From positions 4,960,001 to 5,024,000 of the forward strand of contig JAHWDD010000002.1 of assembly GCA_023897205.1 (NCBI GenBank): a stretch of 64,000 nt of DNA, read 5' to 3'. Below are positions 10,726 to 22,933 of this stretch, piece by piece. The translations under genes and the position numbers were made by a program. Below the pieces are notes generated by a model that ran no database searches, was not told the origin of the DNA, and saw only the letters and a program-made list of their open reading frames with translations. This stretch comes from Exophiala sp. HKRS030 (Eukaryota; Ascomycota; Eurotiomycetes; Chaetothyriales; Herpotrichiellaceae). How positions within the stretch are numbered: position 1 is the first letter of the stretch; every line of letters begins with the position of its first letter.

Positions 10726-12078
10726 ATGAGCCCACAGAATATACCCTTGGATAGACTGAGGGATCATCAGGACTTTTCACCAGGCCGTCATCCGAGTCGA
10801 CTCAACGGCACGACTTGGGCTCTCCCCAAGCGTCCCTTCTCTGCTTTGGTTATCGCCTTCGCATTTCTCACAGCACTCTATTTCTTCTTCAGGAGTCCTC
10901 CAACATCCACCCCAACACCACCACATTTACCTTCCAAGCTCTCTCCCACACATTCACCATCATATCTTTTGGGTGAAACGGAAGATGCCACCAAACTCTG
11001 GTTTCCTCCATCAAGTGCCATTGATGCCCACTTCTACCCACCCGTCGCCACCTACAACCTTTCCCCTGAGGGACCACAACGACTTAGGACGCCGTTGTTC
11101 ATCGCCTTTACCCGCAACAGTGCCATGCTCCAACAGACTGTCCTCAGTTACATAGCAGCAGGATGGCCACGTTCCGACATCATCATCGTGGACAATAGTG
11201 GAACCATGGACGCAAATTCCCGCGGCCAGCTGTCTTCCAAAAATCCCTTTTTCCTTGATTACGATTTGTTTCGGCATCGATATGGCGTTTCGATCTTACA
11301 AACTCCGACGTTGTTGACATTTGCCCAGCTTATGAATTTCTACTTACGAGTGAGCATGGCTTATGAATGGCGCTTCTTCTTCTGGTCACATATGGATATT
11401 GCCGTCGTCAGTAACGAAGCCGACACGCCCTACAAATCTTTCCATCAACGCATCCTTGAGATCTTATCCGATCTGGATATCCACAAGCTCGATGCAGGTT
11501 CCGATCTCACAAAGTACGAACATGAGGAGTGGGCCTTGAAATACTTCACCTACGACTGGCTAACACTGATCAACGTCCCCGCCTGGCGCAAGATCGGCGC
11601 CTGGGACACCTTCATCCCTTACTACGCCAGTGACTGCGACGCATATTCGCGGATCGTGTTGAACGGACTCACCAAGGACGATGTGCGGGCCGGACGCATT
11701 TTCGACCTGGCAGAAGCCATACCTGATCCAGAGTCCAAATTCTTCCCGGCTTCCTCCTCGCCACCATCACCGACCGCAAACAACTTAGAAGACGACCCAC
11801 GCGGAATTTCCGCACCAGGCTCCAAACGCTATCACGCTCTAGTCTCTGAGCTGGACGAGATGCAGAACCGGAAGACAAACCACCAACGCAATAGCTGGCA
11901 GGACACCAACAACGGCGGCAAAGGAGAACCGTGGACTTATGATCCCAAGGGCTTCCAGAAGATGTGGTGGTCGACCGCGCAAAAGGGGCGAGACATGTAT
12001 CAAACCAAATGGGGTACGCAGGAGTGTAGGCTGGATGAGCACGGGTTCAAACTTTCGGACGCATGGGAACACGCGTAG
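10726..12078 (+). CDS. Type II membrane glycosyltransferase-like protein
   Basis: Single exon, 450 residues, from the ATG at 10726; the open frame begins three codons earlier at a TTG. A cytosolic tail of about 33 residues is followed by one membrane helix (FSALVIAFAFLTALYFFF), a Pro/Thr/Ser-rich stem and a lumenal domain, the plan of a Golgi type II transferase. TPLFIAFTRNSAMLQQTVLSY and DIIIVDNSG resemble the nucleotide-binding start of GT-A folds. SHMDIAVV and YYASDCDAYSR are candidate metal or acceptor sites. I cannot name the sugar or family; it is probably a conserved fungal glycosyltransferase. Confidence 0.75.
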   Translation: MSPQNIPLDRLRDHQDFSPGRHPSRLNGTTWALPKRPFSALVIAFAFLTALYFFFRSPPTSTPTPPHLPSKLSPTHSPSYLLGETEDATKLWFPPSSAIDAHFYPPVATYNLSPEGPQRLRTPLFIAFTRNSAMLQQTVLSYIAAGWPRSDIIIVDNSGTMDANSRGQLSSKNPFFLDYDLFRHRYGVSILQTPTLLTFAQLMNFYLRVSMAYEWRFFFWSHMDIAVVSNEADTPYKSFHQRILEILSDLDIHKLDAGSDLTKYEHEEWALKYFTYDWLTLINVPAWRKIGAWDTFIPYYASDCDAYSRIVLNGLTKDDVRAGRIFDLAEAIPDPESKFFPASSSPPSPTANNLEDDPRGISAPGSKRYHALVSELDEMQNRKTNHQRNSWQDTNNGGKGEPWTYDPKGFQKMWWSTAQKGRDMYQTKWGTQECRLDEHGFKLSDAWEHA

Positions 12079-12353
12079 AGGCAGTGGAGCGATGCATACA
12101 TTTAGAGCCACGCCTTTACATGGATTATCTGGCGTTGGCCGCCTCGTCTCTGACTCGAATTACGACGGGAGTAAATCACTGTCATAAACGCTTTGTATTT
12201 TTAAACACGACCTATTCAAGGCCATCATCTTATGATTACAGCTCTTGATCATGACTCACAACACATTATATCGATAAATCTTTGGGTGTAGCCAAAATCC
12301 ATAGTTAAGACATACAAACACTCTCCAGACATCACCTTTTATCACGCAGCACA

Positions 12354-13396
12354 TCATCTACCACTGCCATCAAGCTCATGCGTGCTCCTAGGTCTATCCG
12401 AATAAGCCACCGACGACAACTCGGCAGGCGGCAAGAACCTGGACCGCTCGTGGTTCTGGTCCTGATAACCCGCCTCAGCGATATACACCTGCTTGTCGTT
12501 CAGCCCTGTCTGCCCAGGAGCCGATGGCGGCGGAAGAGGATATAGCCCGCTTGCAGCGGACTGCGCGTTCCCAGCGTCTCTTGCCGCCCTCCGCGATCTT
12601 CTCAGGCCGAAGAAGAAGCCTGCTCCGATCAGCGCCAGCGCACCAACTCCGACGCCAGCGCCAATCCCGGCTTTTGCGCCCGTGCTCAGACCGCCCGACC
12701 CGGACGAGGATGGCGTGTCGGCAGGTGCCACGGTGGCGCTTGAGCTGGCTGCGAGGGTGGTAGAAGAGGAAGGGGGAGAGGATGTTGTTGCTGGGTTTGA
12801 TGAGGTTGGCAGAGTGTATTGGCTGGTGGAGGTAGACGTCGATGACGACGACGACGAGGAAGCGGAAGAAGTTGACGATTGGAGCGTATCTGAATCAATG
12901 ACAAAGCCTCGGCTCTGGAGCTGGCCGTTAACAAAGCCGCTGATTCCTGATGTATCGGTTCCAGAGGGGCTGCGAATAATGAGTACGAAATTCCGGTTTC
13001 GGGCTATCTCGTCGTCGTCAATGTTGTCGAGTTGACCGATCCTCCAGGTATATGATCCCGTATTGTCAACGTCGGCTAGAATGATTATGCTTGTTAGCAG
13101 GGAAATCGTACGGTAAGGACGATATCCGGGAAGGGAAGGGAAGAGGGTAGAGGCAAAGACTGACACAACAATGCTCCAACGTCGTTGCCGCCCCAGTGTG
13201 CCACAATAAGAGAAATCGTATCCAATGTGCAATTCCATGTGATTTGCACAGAGGTGCCTAGGGTGTAATGGATGGAAAGATCGGTGTTCGCATTTGAAGG
13301 ATTGGTGAAGGCATCACCATAGGCCAGGCCACACAAGGCTGAGAACAAAATGACCAGGGAAGCAAAAGTGCATGGAAGGTTCGCCGTGTATGCCAT
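12354..13396 (-). CDS. Kre9/KNH-like Ser-rich type I membrane protein
   Basis: A predicted cell-surface protein of 317 residues, exons 13396-13165 and 13075-12354. The donor is a weak GTCAGT, but phase and reading fit (ALLS then DVDNTGSYTW). A signal peptide (about residues 1-27, ending LAYG) is followed by a Kre9/KNH-type beta domain with NTGSYTWRIG near its end. A Ser/Thr-rich stalk of about 70 residues follows, then a Gly-rich membrane helix (GAGVGVGALALIGAGFFFGL) and a short cytosolic tail with an RRSRR stop-transfer signal. Family members are tied to cell-wall glucan assembly or wall sensing. The tail makes it a membrane-spanning sensor type rather than a GPI protein; function is not proven. 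Confidence 0.85.
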
Positions 13397-14613
13397 GAGT
13401 CCGAGTCTCGTTCTTTGCGCATCCACAGAGAATGAGTCGAAAAAGCGTTGTTTGTTTGTAAGGAAACGAGTTTTGAGAAACGAGTTGCATAGACGAAAGG
13501 ACTGACGACCTGCCTTATGTCAAGCGGCTCCGGTGCAACCCTGGGTGGCATGCATGCTCCAGCCTAAACATGGTTTCATGGCCCCTCCCAGAAACAGCAC
13601 TCGACAAGTGCACATATCATATGCACTCTGCAGCCGCACTGTATTTAGGGGCTCGAAACCAGCGCCGACGCCAACAACCTGCCTTTGAGAGCGAAGGCAT
13701 GCCGAGTCCGCTCTGTTTGCTCACGGCAGCTTCAGAACCGCATATTGTTTAGAAGAGAGGATGAGCAACCCAATCACCACCTCCATGTCTCTAACGAGAG
13801 AACATGTTTGACGTCGACCTGAAGCAACAAGTGCCAGGTTGGCCACACCACCAGGGCAGTAGATTGCCTGTCGAATTGGTGTATCTCACTAGGTTAGCAG
13901 AGTGCGTGGCTGGCCCCATCGGCAACAGGGGGTTGACAGACGATGATTGAGTGACTGACTAGTTAGCTCGACCAAAACACCAACCTTGGCAGGACAAGCG
14001 CCCGAATTCATTGTGGATATCGACAACTTGCAACGATAGGAAGCGGGTAACAATCTGTTACACCCGAGACATGCCTCGCGCCTAAGTTCGGAGGACGCCA
14101 ATGTTGAATAGTGTGGCATTACCTAGCTCGCTGCTCCGCCTTCTGGCTGTCGAGCTCTGAGAAGTCGACTCGAAGCGCCACATGAGACATCTATCGTTCT
14201 ATAAACGGCGTGCCCGACCACGGTGCCTTTCTTTCATCCAATTCCCCTTTGTGCGATGGTCTCCGTGTTCTTGAAATGGCAAGTCTGGCGATCGAGTCAG
14301 GTGATTGATTCTTTGCTAGTTGCTTTGGGCCACGAACACTATTGACATGCTCACACCTGAAAGCTAGATTGAAAGTTCGCTTGGTCTCTTGCAAAAGGAC
14401 CCTCAGATGCTCCCTTAGTGGTTGGACTATACCGCGATCATTTTTTGGATATTTCACATTTTGAGATATATTGTGACGATCTGATCCTACAATGCTGGAC
14501 CTAACATTTGATTTATGCAAGTGACTTCTCCAATGCACAACTATGTAGCTTTGCCTGATCCGTGTCTTTTACTCGCCAGCAGCGTTCAAATTTTGACATC
14601 TACTAAGTAAAAA
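13397..14613. other. Intergenic region
   Basis: About 1.2 kb separates the Kre9-like start from the permease stop. The few ORFs here (61-115 codons) have no recognisable motif and poor coding look, so I see no supported gene. Confidence 0.4.
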
Positions 14614-16619
14614 TCACACCTTGGGCTCTTCATTAACATTTGTGACCTTGACAGAATCCTCAGATGCAGCTCCGTCGTCGATCTTCCTACCCAAAGGATC
14701 ATGATTTTGATCCCACTCTCCGAGTTGGTCGAGAGGGACCTTGACAAGTCTGTGAAAGGAAGAGCCACCGTCGTCGATAACTACGGTCTCCTGGCGTACA
14801 CGATAGCCTCGCCACTTGGGGATTCCGTAGATCCAGAGATAGTAATAGATGACGCAGAGCACAATGCTGTCGAAGTCGATCGTGTTAGTAGTAGATCCGA
14901 TGGGGAAAGAAGCAGGATGCCCTTGAGCAGAACTTACATCGAAACGCCGACCGCGTTGGCAGTGCCATACCAGAAGCTGAAACTGCCGCGTCCTCCTGGA
15001 GGTGGATACCATAGCACCACCACCAGGTAAAGATTCATTAAAACATTGAAGATAATCGCCAAATCCCAAGCTTTGAATTGCGGACGTGGAAGATCGGCTT
15101 TCTTACGGCGCCAACGAACAAGATAGATGCCGACCGCCATGAAGACGTTATAGACAACATTTGGATATGTTTGAAGGCTGACAGCTAGATCTCAGTTAGT
15201 AATGTAATTTGGAGAGGTTGGGCCATTCACTATGGTGACTTACTGAAGTTGAAAGCATCACCCGCCGGTGGTGCGACGATCATAACCACTGTGAGAACCC
15301 ACTTGATAAGGTACGGGCCCAACGGGGTTCCGAACGGCCAAGTCGAGGCCCAGAATTCTGGATAAGGGAGAACCCCTTGCCTTCCACATTCTCTCGTGAT
15401 TCTTGATATGCCAATATTGCCAGCTAGCAAGTTCCCAAATGCACTGAGAGCAATAAGGAAATTGAGGCCTTTGACAGCGCCACTCGAGCCAAAGACCTTT
15501 TCAAAGAATAAGCTTGCCGCAATCTGTTGCGATGCCTTAAGCTCATCAAGTGGAACCGCGGCGAGATATGCTGTATTCGCCAGGATATAGAGGCTTGCAA
15601 CTACCAGCAAGGAAATGGCCGAATAGATCTTGACTGATCGAACTGGGTTCTGCGTGACTCTGTGAGCTTCTGTAGTGTTATTCTCCTTCCGAACCATGTA
15701 CGAACCTTGACCTCGTTAACGACATTGAATGCGTTGTTATAACCTCCATAGGAGAAATAAATGTACACCAGTGCGGTCACTAGTCCATATGGTTGATCCG
15801 AGGTACCGGAGAATGAATTCCTGAAGTTTTCCCTGGGATTTTGCACTCTTGTGTGGCCACCAAGTACAACAAGTCCAGTAATTGACACGAATATCAGAGT
15901 CAACAACTTCACCGCACCAATCGCGTTCGAGATGTAGTATGCGTAACGAGTGCTGAAGATCAAGAATAGTATTACGACTGTGAAGGCGACAATGGCAACG
16001 CCCTTGAGTTGCCATGCCGTTGGCGAATGACCGTTGATCTGGAATAGATAGTTCGCAAGAACGATACAGTTGCTGGAACTGAAAGAAAGAATCAAGTACC
16101 ATAACGCAAATGTTGTCGGGAACAAGTACTTTGGTCGGGGATAGGCTTGTTCCAGATAGACCACCTCAGAGCCGGATCGATTGGGAAAGTATGAAGCGTA
16201 CTCGAGATACACGGCCAGGGACGTGGCGGAAACGAGGAAACCGAGAAGCCAGTAGATATATGATACGCCCACGGACCCGACACCAGAGAGAATGGCAGCC
16301 GCTGAAATGAAGGTGAGCGGAGCTTTGCACACTGCGGCGATCAACACTCACGGGTAGAATAGATACCTGTCCCAATCATCATACTGATGTTCAAGAACAA
16401 GATCGTGAAGCTTCCCACGCTGTAGCCAAGTGGCGAATCGGTTTCGACAGGAGCACCAGATGCTTCTTGATAACTCGGACCCGAGCCATTTCCACCTTGC
16501 TCGACAACATACTTCAGATCGCCATCGGTTATGAAGTCTCCTCGAACATCGTGGCCACTGACAGTGGCTTCCTGCTCATTGCCGTGTCCTGGACGAGTAA
16601 ACCTATTTAGAAGTCCCAT
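14614..16619 (-). CDS. MUP1: Mup1-type high-affinity methionine permease
   Basis: A plasma-membrane amino-acid permease of the Mup1/LAT-like branch of the APC superfamily, 589 residues in five exons: 16619-16352, 16301-15706, 15649-15244, 15184-14938 and 14866-14614. All phases agree. The first junction is decided by the family motif: skipping 50 bases gives IGTGIYSTPAAILSGVGSVG, matching the unwound first helix of this family, whereas a nearer AG would leave a 29-base intron. The second intron has a GTTCGT donor. Helices run through the protein, ending with a charged cytosolic tail. It could be the Mup3-like paralogue, and the substrate (methionine, cysteine) is from family knowledge. Confidence 0.88.
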
Positions 16620-19600
16620 TGCTCTCCGCTTGTCTCATGCAAACACAGCTTGGTTTTGCCGTAGTAGATCTGCTCAGGGGAAAGGAGTCGATTTCAGATG
16701 TAGCAGGGAACATCCTGTTATGTATTCGATGAATTCGGGTATTCCACGTGTGCATGCTCTCGCCTCGAGCCATACCATGTTGTTGTATGTTCCTCATTGA
16801 TGTTTGATATTGCGCCATTCTGTTTCGGCCGAGGAGACGGGGGAAACTCAAGCTATAAAGATTGCCAGAACCGAATTGGCATACTGGCCGCGAAGACCTT
16901 AAAATTTCAGGTGAGTATCGACATTTTACCGTCGCAGAGGTCAAACGTGGCCAGGTTGCTTTAGTCGTGCTTCTGAGCCTCGATTGCACCTTTCCACGAT
17001 GATCACGTTAGGTGGTGGAAGTGACGGTGGTGGTGGTTGTGCGAGTACTGGATACTGGTGGGCCAGCAAGGTATCATTCCACTTGATTGGATCTTTGCCA
17101 CTATTGGTAGGTCCAATCTGCAGTGCAACTACTAGTAGTTGGGGTTTTGTGATTCACATCCAAGAGCTGACTGAACTTGGCACTCTATCAGGCCGGCGAT
17201 CCAGTTTGGTCAGATATCAGCTCGGCGCGGGACGTGCCATATTGTCAGAAACTAGGATAGTACTCCAGTCACCACGATTTCCCAAACAAAATCTTGAAAG
17301 TAAGGGCGACTGCATGTTGCGATGGACTTATGCAAGTGATCTCTGAAAGGAAAGTACGCTCTTGTGGTTCTTCCAGGGTTGATCAATAGAGTTCCTTACC
17401 GTTGAATTCAAGCACCGGAAATGACTGGCAGATCCACGCTTCTGACAAGGCTGGGGCTCCGCGGCACGAGCCCGACGCTCGCAAGCCACGCGTGAGCACG
17501 TTTGCCGGAATCCCTCCCGCCTCCACCCGTGACTTTGTGCAAGTTTCTACTGAGTAGATTGCCAGAGCGATTTGGCGAGAATCTTTACCTAATAAATATA
17601 CAACCTTGTGGGTTAAGTATGATCCGCCAAAGACTTGATGAGAGAATTACTAATGATCCTGAGCATAATCCGCTTTGTGCAGCCTTGATCTTCCATTTAA
17701 AATGGACAAGGCTCATTCATAAAATCGGTCAAGGACGGCCTTCCGCCAACGACCACGCATATGTCCAGGTCTAACGAGTTGATACTTGAGCGATCGATTC
17801 CCCTGCCTTCATGCGCCTCTGGCTTTGCGAACTGCGCGTCCCTCATGTCGCAATCGTACACTATCCATGTCGCCATCAACTTTTGCTGGCGTTCGCAGCA
17901 GGGCCTCCGGCATTTTGTACACCCTGCCTCGCGCTGACAGATGTTCGCACATTGATCTAGGCCCACTTGGAGAGGAAAATGTTCGACAGGGTGGTAGATC
18001 GTCGTCGGTCGAAGACTCTCAGAGCACCTAAACGGTCAATCTGAGCAAATCCCACGTCTCAGCACCCACACGCTGCTCGAGTAAGGGGCATCATTCTTTT
18101 TGACGATAATGTACAGAGACTTACCGCGGTCTGCCTAAGCCCGTCCATTTGAGCCATAAGTTTTTTACGCTTGGCAATGGAGCAAAAGCTCGCCTTTTGA
18201 AAAAGGCATTCACTTCCCAGCCTGACATATCGATTGGTTACTTTCTCCTGTCTCCGCGCGGATCTGCGCCGGCCTAGATCACGCAGAGCAAGCACATCAA
18301 CGGATCCTTAGGTTCTAGGGTGGCAAGTCGAAGCTACGGCGACAATCGATCGCCAAGTTGAACAATGAAGGAACCAGTCTGAGTATTCCGGTCCTTGCTT
18401 TGTCTCAATCGCCAGCCTGTGCCCTACTCAGTGCCACTATCCGGCTGTACGCGTCGTCCCACATCCGATGCATGTCCTCGCCTGATCTAGCAAATGTTTC
18501 AAACTGTGATCAAGGGTAGCTCTACGGGTCGAGAGTAAGCTCCATAGACAGTCAACCCGCGGATGCTACTAGTATATATCGGCCCATGCCAGCGCCAGGA
18601 AAGCACCAAGCCGTATTAGTTCTTGCAGAGCCAGCATGTACCTTCTGGTTTGAATCAAGAAACTGAACCTATAAAGAAAAACAAGGACTAACGCAGATAT
18701 TCTGGGTCGTAATTACCGCCATAAACAGTGCTCCGTTCGAGATAGCTGCTAGAATGTAACCGATAAGGTTTCCTTCAACATACTTCTCCCCCACAAACGT
18801 GCCACGACTCCTGCCACTTTCGCCAGCACTCAGTTTCATGTCCAAGCCACGGACAATAGCAGCCTCCTTGCACTCAATCAAGAGATTTCAAGGAAGCCAC
18901 CAAGTATACTGTCGTGAGCCGCGATGTTCCTATACGCGGGCTGTTGCTGGTGAATCCGCATTCGAGTTCTTGATTATTTATGATCGGCAACATCTATGTG
19001 ACGAGGTCTAGGCTTTTGTAAGCATTTCCGGTAGTAGGCGTCTTCTTCCGGTTTCGATTGTTGACAATCTTGATCCTCATGTTATTTTATTTTATGATAT
19101 CTGTCTTTCACACTAGTCCCTAAGCAACATCGAGATCAAGTACACGCCCTACTTAGTACGAATGAACTTGAACAGCACGGCCATTCGGGTTCACGTAGTG
19201 AGTATTGATATGTGGGTTATTCTAGGTGACAAAACTTGGTTGACATTCTAAAGCACACCAGTCTGCCAGTACGAAAACACTTTGTCCTTGATGGATGTCG
19301 GTTCCTGTTTGTAGAAGACGAGGCCAGGGATGGCATGCTGCAGCATGCCGCTGACGATGAAGCCGGAGCTGGCGTCAGCAATGAAGATCAGACCTAAGAG
19401 AGTCCACATGACAGCAAGCTTTTCAAACATTGAACTTGTTGATTGATGCTGCCACGAAGACGACTGCTCTCGGTCACCGGAAACCGAAACTATGTCCTTG
19501 CCAGTTGACTGAGATCAGCCAGACAGACTACAAGCCACGGCATCAGCGTACCACCTTGTTGTCGTAGTCCTCCATGGCAGCAATATTACGCATGGACGAC

Positions 19601-20937
19601 AATGTATCCTGCAGCGCCATCTCAAACACAACGGAGACGAAGGTAGCTTGTGGTAGTGTAGAGTAGAACTGCCACACAACACTTCCTAACACTAGTAGTG
19701 ATAGTGGCAAGTGTCCCTCTCGCCAAAGTCGACGATTGTTCTAGGCCTAGCCCTTAACTGGACGAACAAGAGGCTGTCTGAGCCTTTCTTCGCATTGCAT
19801 TTCGGTTCTCAACAGCTCCAGCTCAGTACTCAGATCTTCGAGCTGTAGCCTAGGATATGGCGCACCCGACGGCTGCCGCATCAATAACCATGGTTCATTG
19901 AAGCGATGAATGGTCCTGGAAGGCGAGCGAGAATCCGTGTACAGAAGAAGCTCGCAAAGTTGACCGTCATTGCCCTCGGCCATACCAGGTAGTGCAAACT
20001 TCTCATCAATTGAAGCCTAGAGATTTCAGACCATGTATAGGTGCCTAAGTATCTGTCTGGGCCGTAGGAAGACACGCCTCGACCTTATCTATAGATTTCT
20101 GCGTATAGTCAGACTTCGCGGTAAATGCAGAGATGAAATTTGATCTCCAAAGACGACGGCTTGGCTTCGGCCCCTAACTTAGCATTTTCCAATAGCTTCA
20201 ATGTAGTTCCAAGTTTCGCGCACCATTCGTGGATTCTGAAAGTAATACTTGCTCGGTGGTGAATCGTACTAGATAAGCGCCAAGTCTGTCGCAACATCGA
20301 CTGTAGGCCGTTATAACAGTGTCCAAGCATTTCCAACACTGGGCAATACATGGGTATTAACCGAAGATTGGAGGATTTGATGAAGTTACGTCGGTGCCTG
20401 TTGGATCCCGCTGGCGGATCTGCAAACGTCGTACAACTAGCTCAGCCCTATCTCCTAAGCTCCATCTCGAAAGCTGCTGTCGACACGCAGTGCTGAATCG
20501 GAGTTAGTTTTATCGATTTGAGTATGGTCTCTGTCGATAGATCCAGTGCAGTCTGTTGTCAACTTCCGGCAGAAATGCGTACAGCCTTGTAATAGGGTAG
20601 ATTGCTCATCTAGCCTATGCCACGCGCAGCCTCATATGCAGCCTCGAGCACAATCCAGGCAGGCCAATGCCGGTAGGCAGGTCAATGTCGGTTGGCAGGT
20701 AGAGTTGGATAACGTCCACGGGTCATATCAAGTTGTGACCACATCATCCACTGACTGATTGAAGGGTCGAATAGCCAGCGAAGGGGCAGCAATATCAGTC
20801 CGTGGTGTGCTTCAAAGGCAGTTTGACCGATGCAAACAGTGTTGACTTGGTCTTCGATACCAAATCAATAGGTATTCGATCTCCACTTGATCTGAAGCTT
20901 TGGAAAAAAACGTCACGAGTTCATCTTCGCCAGATGC
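16620..20937. other. 4.3-kb gene-poor region with possible gene remnants
   Basis: No complete gene is supported. On the minus strand several pieces look protein-like but are short and unconnected. One is an ATG-started 60-residue piece at 19248-19430 with a hydrophobic helix (LLGLIFIADASSGFIVSGML). Another is a piece at about 18690-18881 with EGNLIGYILAAISNGALFM, ending at a possible GTTAGT donor. The third is a polar piece at 19747-19983 (PWLLMRQPSGAPYPRLQLED). They may be exons of one unrecognised gene, or decayed genes. Confidence 0.3.
19248..19430 (-). pseudogene. Possible exon or remnant of a membrane protein gene
   Basis: ATG-started, 60 residues, with a hydrophobic segment near the N-terminus and a polar C-terminal half (KQEPTSIKDKVFSYWQ). 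A candidate GTGTGC donor lies three codons before the stop. No family was recognised, and the piece at 18690-18881 on the same strand could be a downstream exon. Calling it broken is a guess from its isolation. Confidence 0.2.
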
Positions 20938-21992
20938 TCAGACTGCATCATGTCTTACGATAGGCTTTGTCACCGCCAGCGCTTCTGGTCTTCTCCACAC
21001 TGACGATTCTCTTCCCCCTAACTTCTTAATCTCCTCTTCCAGGATACCTTCTTCATGCATCCTCGCGACATCATCACCACCACCCAGACTTTGTGCATTG
21101 ATCATGATATTCGGCACCGTGCTGCGACCAGTGAGACTTGCGAGGAGATCTTGAAGTTTGCGCCCCAGCGTTGGAGAGGATTTTCCCTGGGATACAGGTT
21201 CGTCATCTTGGTCGTTGTCTTCGAGATGCGATTGTGACTTGATGGCGGACTCGGTCATCAAGTCGAGCTCAACCACATATGGAGTGGGCGTGATGGTATA
21301 TGTTTCGAGAAGGAGGGCTTTAGCGCGTTTCGAGTATGGGCAGTAGGACTTAGAAAAGATTATGACTGTTTGTAAAAGGTAGAGGTTAGTACGCGACGAA
21401 GTGAGGTACACAAATTTGGCTGCGCCAGAATCTGCACCGATAAAGCATCTGCAATGGACTTACTTGGGCTTTTCTTCAGGATTATTTGCAGTTCTTCCCT
21501 TGCCAGCTCCTCGCCATCGTCTGGTTGGGCGGTCTGCTGGTCTTTGACGACAATGCCGTCATCGTCATCACTCTGCAGATTGACATTGGCATCGTCAACA
21601 GTAGGGTATTTCGGCTTCTCTTGCGCCTTGGGCATACTTTTGCGCCCGGCAACACTGACATCCTCTGCCTCGTCTTCCTCGTCTTCCTCTTCCTCTTCTC
21701 GCTCCTTATCCTGGACTCTTGCGTGCGAAAGCCTCGAATGCTCTCCCTGCAAAGCCTTCTGCTCGAGGAGCTCTTTCCTCTGATCCAAAATCTTCTGTAG
21801 TTCACGATTGGTCTGAGCCGTCAAATTGGCGTCTGAGAGTGGTCCGCGCAGAACCCCGCGACGTTGTGACAATGATGCTTCGGTGGTTTTTCGGAAGTCT
21901 GTTGCTGTGCCTGAACCGGAGAAGAAGAGAAGATAGATGGAAATAATGACGATGGCGAGGCCGAGAGCCTGGCCGCGGCGAAGGGAGGCCAT
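20938..21992 (-). CDS. Membrane-anchored glutaredoxin (Grx6/Grx7-like)
   Basis: A type II secretory-pathway glutaredoxin of 318 residues. Exons are 21992-21464 and 21365-20938, and the 98-base intron has a perfect TACTAAC branch site. The start is the ATG at 21992; the frame upstream begins with TTG. One membrane helix (ALGLAIVIISIYLLFF) lies at residues 8-24. It is followed by a long polar stem with an acidic Glu/Asp tract near residue 105, then the thioredoxin-fold domain with the active site CPYS (FSKSYCPYSKRAK) near residue 185 and a TVPNIMI cis-Pro loop. Yeast Grx7 carries CPYS and Grx6 CSYS; both are Golgi/ER monothiol enzymes. The stem is much longer than in the yeast proteins. Confidence 0.88.
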
Positions 21993-22933
21993 TGGTGAGG
22001 GAGATTCGATGGTCGCTCCCAAAGGGTTCTGCGAAGGCAGTGAACAAAAACCTTTTCAGATGAAGACGTAAATGTTCAGATGCTGAAAGAGAAGTCGTCG
22101 TAAATTATATTATTCAATTTGGAGCCAAATCTTAGTCGCGGTCTTGATGTATATTTCAGAAGAATCCCAGGAGTCACGTAGTTCTCGACCCTACCGCAAG
22201 GAGGTTGGATAAAGGAGTCGAAGGATAGAGACAGTGGATGGCAAGAGAACGGGCAATCAGAAATGAGGGGATGGCAGCTTGGATGAACGATATCTGGCGT
22301 TGCTAAGACTGTGACGCCTGCCAGAGGGCCGCTAGCTCGAGCGGGATCTCAGTCGGGCACAGGGGAAACAAGTCTGTGCTTGCGGAAGTCATGCCTCTTG
22401 TTCACTGCAGGTAAGGGTCCTGGGGAGGAGAAGAGAGTTTTTTCCCTTCCCTTACATGGGTTGGAGATGGAGAGCGTGGAGGGTGAAGGGAAGCGATCCT
22501 CATGCTCACCCACAGTGTAGATTTATTTTCCCGAGTGCGGAGTACGGAGGACACGTGCAGATACTTGTAAAGTGTCGTGACTCTCCAAAATGCTACCCAC
22601 TATCTTATCACGAGATGCACGTGTGGTTGCACGAAACACACATGTTTGCTGAATGTGCCTCCAGTCACCCATGATAGATCGATCTTGTCAGGAAGCGACT
22701 CTTGATGCTGATTCCAGAAACGCATGGCAGGGGTAACTCATGGCAAGCAACTTTGACAAACGTCTGTGCTCCTACGGGAAATCTCACCAATGTCGTCCAA
22801 TGGCTATTTGTTATCTATGATAAGCATATTCTGACATTGGCTTTAAGAATTCGATCCAGGTCCAGATCCATCAACGCCCTTGCAAAATCATCATGACACA
22901 CACAGTAATAAACCTTATCTTGTCGCGCCTACG
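21993..22933. other. Intergenic region
   Basis: The region runs from the promoter of the glutaredoxin gene to the 3' end of the conserved unknown gene. No coding signal is convincing. A stretch at 22380-22480 is rich in GGAGAGG-type purines. Confidence 0.4.

Noticed and set aside
12493..13035. 180-codon frame opposite the Kre9-like gene
   Set aside because: It is antisense to a Ser-rich stalk; its Glu/Asp/Val-rich content is the mirror of Ser codons.
16302..16351. 29-base intron in the methionine permease
   Set aside because: It is too short for splicing. The next AG gives a 50-base intron and restores the conserved STPAAIL motif.
21454..21800. Frames opposite the glutaredoxin stem
   Set aside because: They are low-complexity Ser/Leu mirrors of the acidic Glu/Asp tract.
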